DNA of 64,000 bases from the NCBI GenBank assembly GCA_028554795.2, contig JAPYKE020000037.1:868001-932000 (forward strand), given 5' to 3'. The translations under genes were made by a program, and so were the position numbers. Under the pieces are notes generated by a model. That model saw only the letters and a program-made list of their open reading frames with translations. It ran no database searches and was not told the origin of the DNA. Below are positions 51,651 to 61,700 of this stretch, in pieces (positions within the stretch are counted from its first letter, which is position 1; every line of letters begins with the position of its first letter). Source of the DNA: Sinohyriopsis cumingii (taxonomy: Eukaryota; Mollusca; Bivalvia; Unionida; Unionidae).

Positions 51651-52094
51651 ATGTCGTATGGTCATGTTAATGTTACTCTGACTCCTGGTCAGGTCAAAAA
51701 ACTTCAATCAAAAACCACCAGCAAATGCGGAACTAAAATATCACTAAAACGAGATCAGATTGGTGGTGGTCCAAACAAATTATCGTTGACAAATAATCAG
51801 ATTAAACATTTCAATAAAGCCCTAGAATAAAAAACCGGAGTTCAATTTCATCTTTCTCCGAGTGCCATCAAAGACATGGTAAAAACAGGTGGTATATTTC
51901 CACTTCTCGCGGATATTCCAGCGTTAATAGCTGCTGCCGCTCCAGCCGTAGCAAAGGCAGCCGCTTTAGGTGCTGTTGGATCAGCTGCTGGAATGGCTCT
52001 AAAGAAAGCAACTGGAAATGGGTACAAAAAAAGGGGACGCGGCCTAAGATTGCCGGGATCTCGCTGGGGGAGCGGTCTGAGGCTTCCACGTTAG
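51651..52094 (+). pseudogene. Small hydrophobic virion protein, in-frame stop
   Basis: Begins MSYGHVNVTLTPGQVKKLQ at 51651, preceded by TTATATAAAA. An in-frame TAA at 51828-51830 interrupts it at codon 60. The same frame continues past the stop without an indel to 52094, through an Ala-rich hydrophobic stretch (about 51912-52010, IAAAAPAVAKAAALGAVGSA) and a Gly/Arg-rich end with repeated LRLP. The two halves together look like one small capsid-associated protein widely found beside this type of MCP. The second part has an ATG at 51876, so reinitiation is conceivable, but a nonsense mutation is simpler. Confidence 0.75.
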
Positions 52095-52534
52095 ATGTTC
52101 TAGCATCAAATTTTGATTTACTTGATGCTGCTAAAAAATCAAAAATAAAAGCCTTTAGAGGTGTTTTTATGCGAGATCAATTACCAAAACAACCAAACAA
52201 ACTCGAATCAGGTATTATTAATCTCGAGGAACGTTCCGGACCCGGTTCTCATTGGGTATCATACGCGGTTGATCCACGTGGAATCGTTTATTTTGATTCT
52301 TACGGGTTAGCTCCACCTGTTGAATTTATCAAGTATGTCGCACCACTTCACGCAAGAACCTCTGGTTCCAAAGTTTGGTATTCAACACTACCCATACAAA
52401 CAATGACAGATCCGACAATATGCGGCCGTGAGGTAATTAATGTACTCGACGCTATATCAAAATCATCCAAACCACCACATAAAGTCGTGCATGATTATAC
52501 AAGCAACCGATTCGTTGCGCGTAAAGCGTTTTAA
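52088..52534 (+). CDS. Adenain-like cysteine protease, start codon lost
   Basis: C5-type virion maturation protease. From the ATG at 52169 there are 121 codons. His28 (SHWVSY), Asp43 (YFDSYG), Gln77 and Cys85 (ICGRE) form the His-Asp-Gln-Cys set, with spacing close to adenain. Family-like sequence continues in frame upstream of that ATG (LDVLASNFDLLDAAKKSKIK, then FRGVFM), so the true N terminus lies near 52088. That position now reads ACG, and no upstream ATG is available before the previous gene's coding region. Either the start was mutated or a non-AUG start is used. The first codons overlap the end of the previous gene. Confidence 0.85.
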   Translation, partial: TLDVLASNFDLLDAAKKSKIKAFRGVFMRDQLPKQPNKLESGIINLEERSGPGSHWVSYAVDPRGIVYFDSYGLAPPVEFIKYVAPLHARTSGSKVWYSTLPIQTMTDPTICGREVINVLDAISKSSKPPHKVVHDYTSNRFVARKAF

Positions 52535-52558
52535 ACAGATCTTGGATCTTAAAATATA

Positions 52559-53568
52559 ATGGTTGATATTTACGGAAGAAGATCTTCCCGCGTTAAGAGA
52601 AAATCCGGCGATGTTGATCTGTCGAAGTATGCGACTAAAGATGAACTTGCTGATATTATGAACCTGGCTGGAGTTGATCCAGATGAGGTTGTTATTTTTC
52701 AAGATCGATATGGTAAACTAAAAAGAGCAATATCAGATGGAATGATATAGTTCGACGAGTACTCGGCGCAGCTACAGATAATATTCCTGTGTTTACTGAC
52801 GGTGGTAGAATCAGAGATTCAAGTGTATCATTTACAACCATCAGAGATCAAATTACAGCAAGTGTTGCTAATCGCGTTAAAAATACCGGTGACACAATGA
52901 CAGGTGAACTTAGCATGAACGGGAACAAAAGAGTAGCTGTAACAACTCCAAAATCTGACAACGACGTCGCAAACAAACTATACGTCGACACCGTAGATGG
53001 TAAACTATCCACGTTGCGGGCTGAGTATGACGTTCACGTAGACGCGTTTACAAGATTTCGAAGAAATCATCAAAAAACCGATGAATCTATGGATCAGTTC
53101 TTCGGCACTCCGCACTCCGTTGACATAAAACTTTCTGATATCAAGACGAACATCGACACAACTAAAAAAACAATTGAAGATGTCGTAGCGGGGATTCCTG
53201 AGATCGTTAATAAAACCAATTTGATTAAAATTCCAGCCAGAATAACTCCTGGGCATATCACAAATATCGCATACACAGTATCATCGGGATTATCAACATG
53301 GTCGCAGCAAAATAAAACCATCAAATATACCGCAATAGTCACTGGCGTGTACAGGTTGTCTGTGTTCAGTGGTGCAAAATTTGAAATATTTACAACGTTT
53401 CCATGGCGTCATTCAACGGATAGGTTTCCCGGGGTTGTATCTGTTATATTAAATAGCGGAACCGAAGAAATATTTATCCTGGAAGCGGATGATAAGAAAT
53501 TAATTGCAAGATTTTACTGGTGGTGTTTGGAATTTGTAGCTAAAACACCTCAATTGGTTATTACATAA
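52559..53568 (+). pseudogene. Fibre-like protein with tail-fibre motif, frameshifted
   Basis: The first part, 52559-52750 (63 codons, MVDIYGRRSSRVKRKSG...), starts after AAAATATA. At about 52740-52750 the frame shifts. The continuing frame, open before 52789, reads IPVFTDGGRIRDSSVSF, then NTGDTMTGELSMNGNKRV and SDNDVANKLYVDT. The GDTMTG-L-MNGN...A-KLYVD pattern is the trimeric fibre repeat familiar from phage tail fibres. A coiled coil and a beta-rich C-terminal part (about 53230-53560) follow. An attachment fibre or spike role is inferred. GTG at 52789 is not a real start. Confidence 0.75.
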
Positions 53569-53574
53569 AAATAT

Positions 53575-54058
53575 GTGGACGGTGCACAATATAGGTACAA
53601 ACAAGCGCGTGAATGGCAGGCGGCGCTAAAAGATAAAGTCGAACAATATACAGTAAAAGTAAATAAATATCGACGACGATTAGTTATCGTTGATGTGATT
53701 GTTTATTCAATATCCGCTGTTGTTGCTGGAACCGGTGTTATATTATCAGCGGTGACAATGATGGCACCAGTAGCCGTAACTATTTGTATTTCAGCAGCAA
53801 CGACGATTGCAGGTGTGCTCAACATCATCACAAAAAAAATGTACTTGCATGAATGAAAAATTATCCGATTACATGATAAGATTACACACAACGACGGTAG
53901 CATACTCGAAATTGTCCTCGTTGTTATCAGCGAGTCTCAGTGATGGAATTATATCTGATTTCGAGTTTTCAATGATGACTAAAATATATCACGAAGGTAT
54001 CGGTATTAAAGATACCAGCACTAATAATGACAGAATTACTCCAGCAGATCGTGACTAA
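53575..54058 (+). pseudogene. Two-TM membrane protein, frameshifted
   Basis: The first part (53575-53856) has a charged helix, REWQAALKDKVEQYTVKVNK, followed by two hydrophobic segments, VIVDVIVYSISAVVAGTGVI and VAVTICISAATTIAGVLNII. The second part is in another frame (about 53850-54058) and contains YSKLSSLLSASLSDGIISDF, an EF-hand-like acidic stretch. The switch coincides with an A8 run at 53831-53838. The only nearby ATG (53573) is out of frame with the hydrophobic part, so the start is also damaged. Position within the virion block suggests a virion or lytic membrane protein. Function is unknown. Confidence 0.65.
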
Positions 54059-55407
54059 TACAACTCCGTCAAAGATAACGATGATCTAGGTAAGTTCAAC
54101 TAATCCTGAATTTAGTATTAACTTTCCTACTGCAATTCCAGTAAAAGAAATAGCATTAGCTCAATTACGGGAATATTACAGCTGGCCAAATATCAGATCA
54201 AAATCATTTCATGGTACACCAGCAAATAATTCGCTTGTATTTGTTAACAAGAACAAACCAGATGGTACTCCTGACTGGACAGATGTTGGAATACCCACTG
54301 GTAGTTATGAGATCGAACAAATCAATGAGGAATTTCAACGTAGAATAAAATCAATAACCGGAAAAGAAGCAAAAATATCAATTAACGTTCATGAACCGAC
54401 GCTGTTCTCGACGGTTGAGATACATTCTCCTGATTATACCGTTGATATCTATCAATCCACGATAAGATCCGTACTAGGTTGGCCGGATGTTCCCCCAGTG
54501 TATGAAGGACCACCAGAACCAAAAAATATCTGATTTTACGTCAACAAATAGATCTCGTCACGATATTGAAATGAATTCAAATTGGTTAGATTACATAGAA
54601 TTAAATCCAGAGGTGATAAGGGGAGAACTTTATTTTGATCCTATGGCCTCTCTTCGTAATCTTAATAGACGTGTTATTGCTTTGAATATTGATTCTATAT
54701 TTTCTTCAATAAACTCAGACCATACAATACAGTTAAATAGTTTACGTGATAGTTTTCAAGAGTATTTATTTGATTTAACATCTGCGCGCGATAATATCAT
54801 CAGGTACATAGAAGTTTTAAATTATATAGTTAATTCTTCTGAAGTTATCTATAATAGAATTAGAGATACGGTTCTTAAGTCATCAAGCGATTACAAAAAA
54901 TCCTTCGCAGCCAAATACAAAATACCTGAAGCTGATATTGCAACGTTTAAGTTCCCTGATTATAATCCAGATAGATTAAGAAAATCTGTCAATGATGTCA
55001 TTGATGAATATTTTCCTAAAATACTCGATGCATGGAGAAAACCAGCACCACCTCCAACTGTTCTTAGATGTAATAATGATCCACACGGCGGCGGCAGACA
55101 CGTATCTCCGGGAATTACTAATATAACCAGCACGATCGTGGTCAATCTAGTTTGTGACGTAGTCGATGGTAGCTATCAAATAGATCTCGGAAGATCAAAT
55201 CAGGCTCAACAAGGATATATTTTATACACATTTACACCACAAGTTCCCCCTGGAAGTTTAATCGTGCAAGAACCAACTAATCCTGTGTATCTGCGGTGTC
55301 ACAATAATATGTTAACACGAATAAATTTTAAGTTCACAGATCATCTTAATCGCTTAATTGACATACGTGGAGAAGAGCTTGTGACAAATCTGTATGTGAA
55401 ATCTTAA
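54027..55407 (+). pseudogene. Penton/minor-capsid-like protein, one stop and one frameshift
   Basis: Starts at ATG 54027, overlapping the previous gene by 32 bp. TAG at 54087-54089 interrupts it. The same frame then runs through FPTAIPVKEIALAQLREYYS, IPTGSYEIEQINEEF and STVEIHSPDYTVDIYQSTIR (to about 54533). A shift at an A6 run near 54522-54527 leads into the frame open to 55407. That part contains a long helical segment (about 54550-55040), then VNLVCDVVDGSYQID, YTFTPQVPPGSLIV and RLIDIRGEELVTNLYV. The beta-rich start and end match the penton/minor capsid type of Polinton-like elements. The helical middle of about 170 residues looks like an insertion. Assignment is by pattern, not alignment. 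Confidence 0.65.
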
Positions 55408-55429
55408 TTAATTCAGTAAATATTATATA

Positions 55430-55663
55430 ATGTACCAGCACGTGAGTGTTTTTATACATGACAAAGAAGCACTTGAAAATGCCATCAGAACAGTGTTTTC
55501 ACAAAACACAGAGCAATTTGACGTTAATTTAGTTATTGATGAATATGGAAGCGAGGATTTCTTATTAACACAAGAACAGTTAGATGAACTCCGTCAAAAA
55601 CATATTATCGAGATCATTTGTAACAGAGATCAGATTTTTAAATTATGCACACTCCTGTATTAA
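55430..55663 (+). CDS. Small acidic protein, unknown
   Basis: 77 codons, intact, MYQHVSVFIHDKEALENAIR, with TATTATATA touching the ATG. No TM segment or Cys motif. Last gene of the plus-strand virion block. I do not recognise it. Confidence 0.6.
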   Translation: MYQHVSVFIHDKEALENAIRTVFSQNTEQFDVNLVIDEYGSEDFLLTQEQLDELRQKHIIEIICNRDQIFKLCTLLY

Positions 55664-56060
55664 AGTCGATCAACTTAAAAAAATATTTTTAAGTAAATAA
55701 ATATAATCACTGATGGGATAAATTACACAAATTAATCAATTTTGTATAATCTGAAATAATTTATTATTATTCTGAAATGAATCAATCTGATGGGGTAATT
55801 GGTACTGAAAATTATGCAAATCAGTCAGTTTGTTAATTCTGATGGGGTAATTGATACTGAAAATTATACAAATCAATTAGTTTGCTAATTCTGATGGGGT
55901 AATTGGTACTGAAAATTATGCAAATTAATCAGTTTTCCCAAAAATACTACAAAAAATATTTTATTATTATTCTGAAATATTTTATTATTATTCTGAAATA
56001 TTTTATTTTTTTATGTTAATTAATTCTGATGTGATATACATGATGAGGAAAATTATATTA
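55664..56060. repeat. 52-bp tandem repeat between gene blocks
   Basis: The unit tctgatggggtaattggtac followed by tgaaaattatgcaaat starts at 55786, 55838 and 55890 (52-bp period). A diverged copy lies at about 55709 (ctgatgggataaattacaca). A shorter attattattctgaaatatttt repeat lies at 55965-56010. Strongly AT-rich and non-coding. Confidence 0.9.
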
Positions 56061-56434
56061 CTACTCAGGGTTGCTTTGGTCGTTACCCGCTGACATAATT
56101 TTTCTTAAGTATCTTATGCGGGTACTGATTGTTTTTTTCGTTTCGTACTCGCTGGATAATTCCGATCTGACCTTTTCTATTGCAACAGAAAGAGGAATAA
56201 ATTCATTTACTTGATCATCGTTCACCATAGCCAGTGACTGAAACATAGCTGCCTGAATCCGCTTTATGAACTTATATTGAGATGATAGAACATACTTATT
56301 TTCATTTTTAATTTCTTCTAACGTTTCAAAATCAAATATTATTTTCTAGGATTTAGTTCATCAAATATATTAATTCCGTTTTCTTCTAGTTTTTTAATAG
56401 CAGAAATAATGTCTTTGATATTTTCATGGTTCAT
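56061..56434 (-). pseudogene. Small helical protein, frameshifted
   Basis: From ATG at 56434 (TTATATA touches the ATG on the minus strand) it reads MNHENIKDIISAIKKLEENG and stops early, at about 56339. Another frame then continues DFETLEEIKNENKYVLSSQY to NDQSNPE at 56061. Together about 125 codons of charged helix. The break lies near 56340. Unknown function. Confidence 0.55.
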
Positions 56435-57880
56435 TATATAATATATAAATCTTTAAAATAAATTTTTTTTATCCCTATAGAACCCCTATCGAGTCTTTAG
56501 CGAGTTCGTCGGGATGTTTCAAGGACAGCACAACATATACAATGAAGAGCTCCTATTCGAGTGTCTTAGCGAGCTCAGATTATGAATATATACAATGAAT
56601 GAATATATACAATGAATGACGAGCCCCTAGCGAGCTCAGATTATGAATGAAGGGACGGCACAACATATATTATGAAATGAACTTCTATTCGAGTTTTTTA
56701 GCAAGTTCATTAAGTATGAAATGAAATATATACAATGAATGAATGAAATAATTCAATGAAATGAATGAATGAAAGACAGTACAAACATATAAGCTCAGAA
56801 AAACCCCACCCACAATAATCAAGCCCGTGGGTGATACGAAAATATGTATCAACTACCAGTTGATATGTGGTTGAGTTTTGCTGAGCGGGGAGATTTGGCG
56901 GAGCCCCCAATTATGATAAAAATTGCAATTATGCGCAAACCACCGACATGTTGTCAGCCATGGGGATTCAATCCTGGACCGCGAGCGTCACAGTCCAATA
57001 CGATACCGATTGAGCCATGGAATCTTGTTACAAACATATGCTTCGGAAGTTAATATATAGCTAATAATCATTGAAAAGGAACTAATTTCGTGTATATTTA
57101 CTCAAAATACAATTCTGAATTCAAGAAATACGTTTATACAATATATTCTCACCAAACAAAGCTGAATTAAGGAATTTCCTATTTACTATACCACGCCTAT
57201 GAAAGAACATCCGGTCCAGATCATCTAACTGCTAGATTTTTTTATCCTTCCTATGACAATTACGACATTTTTTCATCCTTCCTATAACTATTACGAGATT
57301 TCACACTCGTAAATCTGTATCTCATGGGTCAAGGGAGTATTTAGTTGTTAATATTACTCGATAAATAAATAACCACACATACGTACATAAATACATAACC
57401 ACACATACATACACAATCTTGCATTATATTTCTACACTGAACAAGGAAAATGCAACTGATTTTTAATTCCAAACACTATATACACGTAATTCTCTAATCG
57501 AGTAAATACATGCAGGATCCCTGTGCTGTACTGTAGATCTAAAATTAACCCGCCACGATCGATACAGACTAGACGCTGGATTCTGCACTCAGTAAGCTGG
57601 AATATACATGTCGGTTTTCTGTAGTTTAGATCTAATGTATATGCTGTCTATGTGTTGCGCTGTTCTAAATATTTCACGAATAGAACAGAAAATACACGAA
57701 CTGCATATTTTTGTAAGTTAGAAACCGTAGATAATTATGACCATATACCGAGAATCATAAAGTTACCTCCCTTTCATGAGTCAAAAAAATAAGTAATGTA
57801 TGGGGGAAATACTGTGACATAAATTAAAAAAATTAATTCGAGGTGGTGATGATAGTTAACAATACTGAAAGGTGATTTTC
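56435..57880. other. Non-coding interval inside the element
   Basis: No gene recognised over about 1.4 kb. 56480-56720 holds loose repeats of tagcgagctcagattatgaa and atgaatgaatatatacaatg. 56847-56865 is a palindrome, tatcaactaccagttgata. A tRNA-like pol III promoter pattern lies at 56955-57022 on the minus strand. The rest is AT-rich. It may be a later insertion of host DNA between viral gene blocks. Confidence 0.5.
56955..57022 (-). other. tRNA-like A/B-box segment (tRNA relic or SINE head)
   Basis: On the minus strand TGGCTCAATCGG (57018-57007) matches an A box, and GGATTGAATCC (56974-56964) resembles a B box 30-odd bases later. The anticodon stem does not fold convincingly, so it is not called a functional tRNA. 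Confidence 0.35.
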
Positions 57881-57883
57881 TGC

Positions 57884-58367
57884 TTATATTTTTTTTGAGA
57901 AAGTAGATCTGGTTATATTTTCTGCGACGTATTTTACCACACGCGAGTTAATATCAAAATATTTTGCAGCCGCGTTCATTGATTTAAATATTATTTCTTC
58001 TCTGGTCTCTGTATTTATAGCCTTGATCACCCTTCTAGCAACTGTCTTACATCTTCCAGTATTACCACGTGTATTATTCTCACTCTGTGAGATAGCTTGT
58101 AAATTGGATAAACTATTATTTTGAGGATCCCCGTCAACATGATCAATAACAAGATCATCTTTGATCATCCTATTATGACACTCATGCACAAATCTATGAC
58201 AGAGATAACCGTTCTCCCCCCCCCCCGTATGTGAATGTGAATGCTAGATGACCATGATTATTAATATGACCAACCGGTTTTTTTAACCTGCAGTGTCTAA
58301 TGACACCATTACGATCTGATTCATAGTTTGTTATGACAGGATGTGGGACAAATATATTTTACTCCAT
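57884..58367 (-). pseudogene. HNH homing endonuclease with NUMOD-type domain, broken
   Basis: The open part 58189-57884 reads MHECHNRMIKDDLVIDHVDG, then DPQNNSLSNLQAISQSEN. This is the HNH core with DH and the N-rich motif of phage-type HNH nucleases. A C-terminal NUMOD1-like segment, SMNAAAKYFDINSRVVKYVA, follows. Related sequence continues upstream in another frame (ITNYESDRNGVIRHCRL, GHINNHGHLAF) across a run of ten C (plus strand, about 58215-58224). A TAA follows two codons after the ATG at 58367. So there is at least one frameshift and one early stop. It is a likely selfish endonuclease carried by the element, next to the polymerase gene. Confidence 0.82.
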
Positions 58368-58436
58368 ATATGCAATAATATTATTTGTTTAAATCATTGT
58401 TTGTCTGAAATCTTGATATATAATCCTCCACGGATT

Positions 58437-58679
58437 TTATAGCGTTTTCACTATTATTATTTTTTTGTCATAATATCTTTGAAGTTCTCTGAACCGTTTT
58501 GCACCGCACTTTCCACATAATTCTGTTTTTCCTCGTACCCCAACACCACATCGCAGACACGGTATTGGTCCTAGACTTCCTCGTCGTGTGCCTTGTAAGT
58601 GCATCCAGCAAAATTCACCTCTACAGGATTTGTTGCATCGATTTACTGAGCCGATCATGAGCCATCTGCATTGAGACAT
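58437..58679 (-). CDS. Small Cys-rich zinc-binding-like protein, paralog B
   Basis: 80 codons, intact, MSQCRWLMIGSVNRCNKSCR... with Cys at 4, 15, 19 and 24 plus His27, then CLRC and CGKCG pairs. It aligns by eye over its whole length with the protein at 48225-48527 (CRGE, GVRG, YY conserved). It is divergent from the polymerase gene across 50 bp of (TA)-rich DNA. Family unknown to me. Duplication within the element is the simplest origin. Confidence 0.8.
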   Translation of the reverse strand: MSQCRWLMIGSVNRCNKSCRGEFCWMHLQGTRRGSLGPIPCLRCGVGVRGKTELCGKCGAKRFRELQRYYDKKIIIVKTL

Positions 58680-58729
58680 TGTATATATATATATATAATA
58701 TTCTTTATTTAAATATTTGTTTTAATTAT
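58680..58729. promoter_or_regulatory. TA-rich divergent promoter region
   Basis: 50 bp of (TA)n and TATTTAAATATTTG between paralog B (minus) and the polymerase start (plus). It parallels the 77-bp spacer at 48528-48604. Confidence 0.45.
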
Positions 58730-61700
58730 ATGAATGAGTTTGAGAGATTATCCCAAACTAGGCCTGTTAAATATAAATTCAGCCTCGACAGATTATCTCC
58801 AGACTTACCAGTACAAGATTTGGTTGATCCGAAAAATAAAAGTTTGATCAATAAAATTCACGACGCCAAGAAAGAATTTTACACTGATGGTGCATCTCAT
58901 ACATGGTCAACGTTCAAGATTATACGCAATACTGTCAAGGACGCTACAATGAATGACAAGCGAGCGGCAACTATCATTAACTACATCGCTGAGTACGGGG
59001 GCAATCAAAAATATTTCTTCAGAGTAAAATTTATTGTATTAACAGAAACATGTAGTTGGATTATCCGTGACAAATATGATCCTGTCCTTGGTAATAATAA
59101 AATTGCCATATTAAGTAAAAATTCCAGACCGGGTCTGTTGACGGGTATTGGCAAACCGTATTATGAGCGAGCGTATCCTGTAACAGCGGTTATTTATGGA
59201 ATCTATGAGATAAATAAAAAACCCAACGTTGATAAACTGACACCCATGAAATTTTCAAGGTTAAATTGTGTAGCCGAACGAGTAATAGAACACTTTACAA
59301 ACGCGATGCGTGGAAATGGATTAACTGATTTAAGACGTGAAAAAATAAACTCGTGGTCTGATTCAGTTAAGGATACCGGCGCTACAATAAAAGATGTTCC
59401 TGAGTTAGGAAAACTATTAAAATTTCCAATAACCGTAGCAACAATAACGGGAGAAATACTGTATGAATCGAAATATAAATCGAAAGGAGCTTCAATACAT
59501 ATTATTGATCATAACGCGCACGCATGGACCAGCGCAGTAACAATATTTCCACGCGATCGAACTGTTAGATTTTACCCCTCAGATATGAGTATGCTTGATT
59601 TTATCAACGAAATAAGTAAAAACGATCCTGTATCAGTATGGATATTTAAAAGTAATGAGGAAGGTGGATTTGATCAGTTTGTTAGACCAAACGGTGAAAT
59701 ATATCGAACAGAATATCTCCATGACGAGATGAAAAATCTCGCGGAGAAGTTTTTAGAGTGCAAGCACGCGGAAAATACTGACAAATTACTAACTAATTGC
59801 TTTACTGTTCCATCTGTTGCGGCTCATTTCGCTAGAGAAAGAAATTCATGGAAACCAACACGATTTGATTTACTCGAGGACGTACGCGCAAGTTGCGTCG
59901 AATACGGACACGGCGGATTGTGGAAAACCAAGTATAATTACAATGATGTTATTTCGGTTGATATGGTTGCATGTTATCCGGGAAGTTTTCTAGGATACGG
60001 AGATTGTTATGTATACTTTAAAAGATTTGGTCACCCTACAAACGAGATGACGCGAGTGGCAATTAATGGACCATTACCTGATTTTGATCTGACTGGATTC
60101 GCTTGTGTTGAATCATTCGAGCTCAACGAAAATCTCCACCAAATTTGTTATGTTTGGTTTGGCAGACATTTTTGTGAAAAACGTTGGGCGCCTATAGTTT
60201 TATTATGATATATGCTAGATTGTGCGGTACTGACATTGTTGGTGGTTAGTGAGGCGATTATATCATATCACGCGCAGACCGAAGTTTGGTTGCCCATGTC
60301 AGATTCTATCAGTGCTGATGAAATTATTAGCGACTTTAAGGAAAAATGTCCTGGTGTTTCCGAAGATGATATTATCAAAGAAGCTTCTAAAATTAAACTT
60401 AAAACGGCAAAAGATCTAGGTATAAAAATTATAGGTAAATTTACTCAAGGTGGTGCATATGATCATAAAAGACATCACGCACGATTAATTCTAGATGATG
60501 CCGAGTACGATTTTATAATCGCTGATACAACAGCGAAAGATATATTTGTAAATCTAGAAAGTGTTTATTTATCCGACGGAACAAAATTGGGTACGATCAT
60601 TAGTTACATAAATGATATCTCCCCACAGTTTACTCATCTAAGATCTTCCATGTTGGCTTATGTTTCTATAACTTTATTATCGATGATTAATAGATTTCCT
60701 GAGACCGCAGTCAGAGTCGCAACAGATTCGTTTTATATTTCGAGTAAATATTTAGAGTCTGTTATGAAATTTACAAGTAATGATGAACAATGGAGTTCGT
60801 GGAGAATATAAAAGGAAATATTACACAATTATACAGAATTAGCAGATGTTCCAATGAGAGACTTTTATCGCAAGGGTAATAAAATATCAGAAATGTCGAA
60901 AGCGCCATCGTTGAGTGATCCAATAACTAGATATAAGACAGTATATCTCAATGGACCTGGTGGATGCGGCAAAACGACTCGAGCAATTAATGTTTTTAGA
61001 AATTCAGATATGATCGTGCTGACACCCACACATAGACTTGCACGGGAGATGAAACAACGGCAAGTACAATCGTGCACGTATCATAGTTTCTTTCGGTGGC
61101 GCGGGGATACATGGACTCCTGAACGAATGGGAGAAAAATATATACCTAAAATAATTATTTGGGACGAGATAGGTGTCATTGGATACATTAAAAATGTTTT
61201 TTGATTGGTTGCTGACGAAAAATACCGCTATAATAATGTGTGGCGATCATGGTCAACCGCCGCCTTTTGTTGGACCATCTCCACATGATTGGTTAAAAAA
61301 TTTCGTTGATTATTACGAAGAAATAGATGATGATGATAGAGCTCTCGATGAAAATTTAAAGGAATTAAAAAAATTAATCAGATTACAATCAAACAAAATT
61401 CAGTGTGAAATAATACGCGGAGTAATCTCAGAGACCTCAATGAGTGATTTTGTTAAATTTATGGAGACCCAACGATTTGATAGTAGCAAGCAGAAAAATA
61501 ATCAGAGACGATTTACAACAGCAGTTATTTCAGCTGCATAAAGAAAAATATTCAGAATTGCCCGTACCGTTGTGTTATAGACCATCAGATACACGAAAAC
61601 AGAATATTAATGTTGATATTCCAGGACAGACTGAGAACCAAAATCTCGTATTAAATGATATTGTCGCTGTTGATATCAGTGTAGTCGAAGATGCATTACG

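Noticed and set aside
52789..53568. Independent 259-codon gene starting at GTG 52789
   Set aside because: The open frame and fibre-like sequence continue upstream of the GTG. It is the downstream half of a frameshifted gene.
54090..54115. AG|GTAAGT donor and TTTAG acceptor suggesting an intron in the penton-like gene
   Set aside because: A 26-nt intron is too short, would break the frame, and would leave the TAG in the exon.
56955..57022. Functional tRNA gene
   Set aside because: A and B boxes are present, but no proper anticodon stem or acceptor stem pairing could be drawn.
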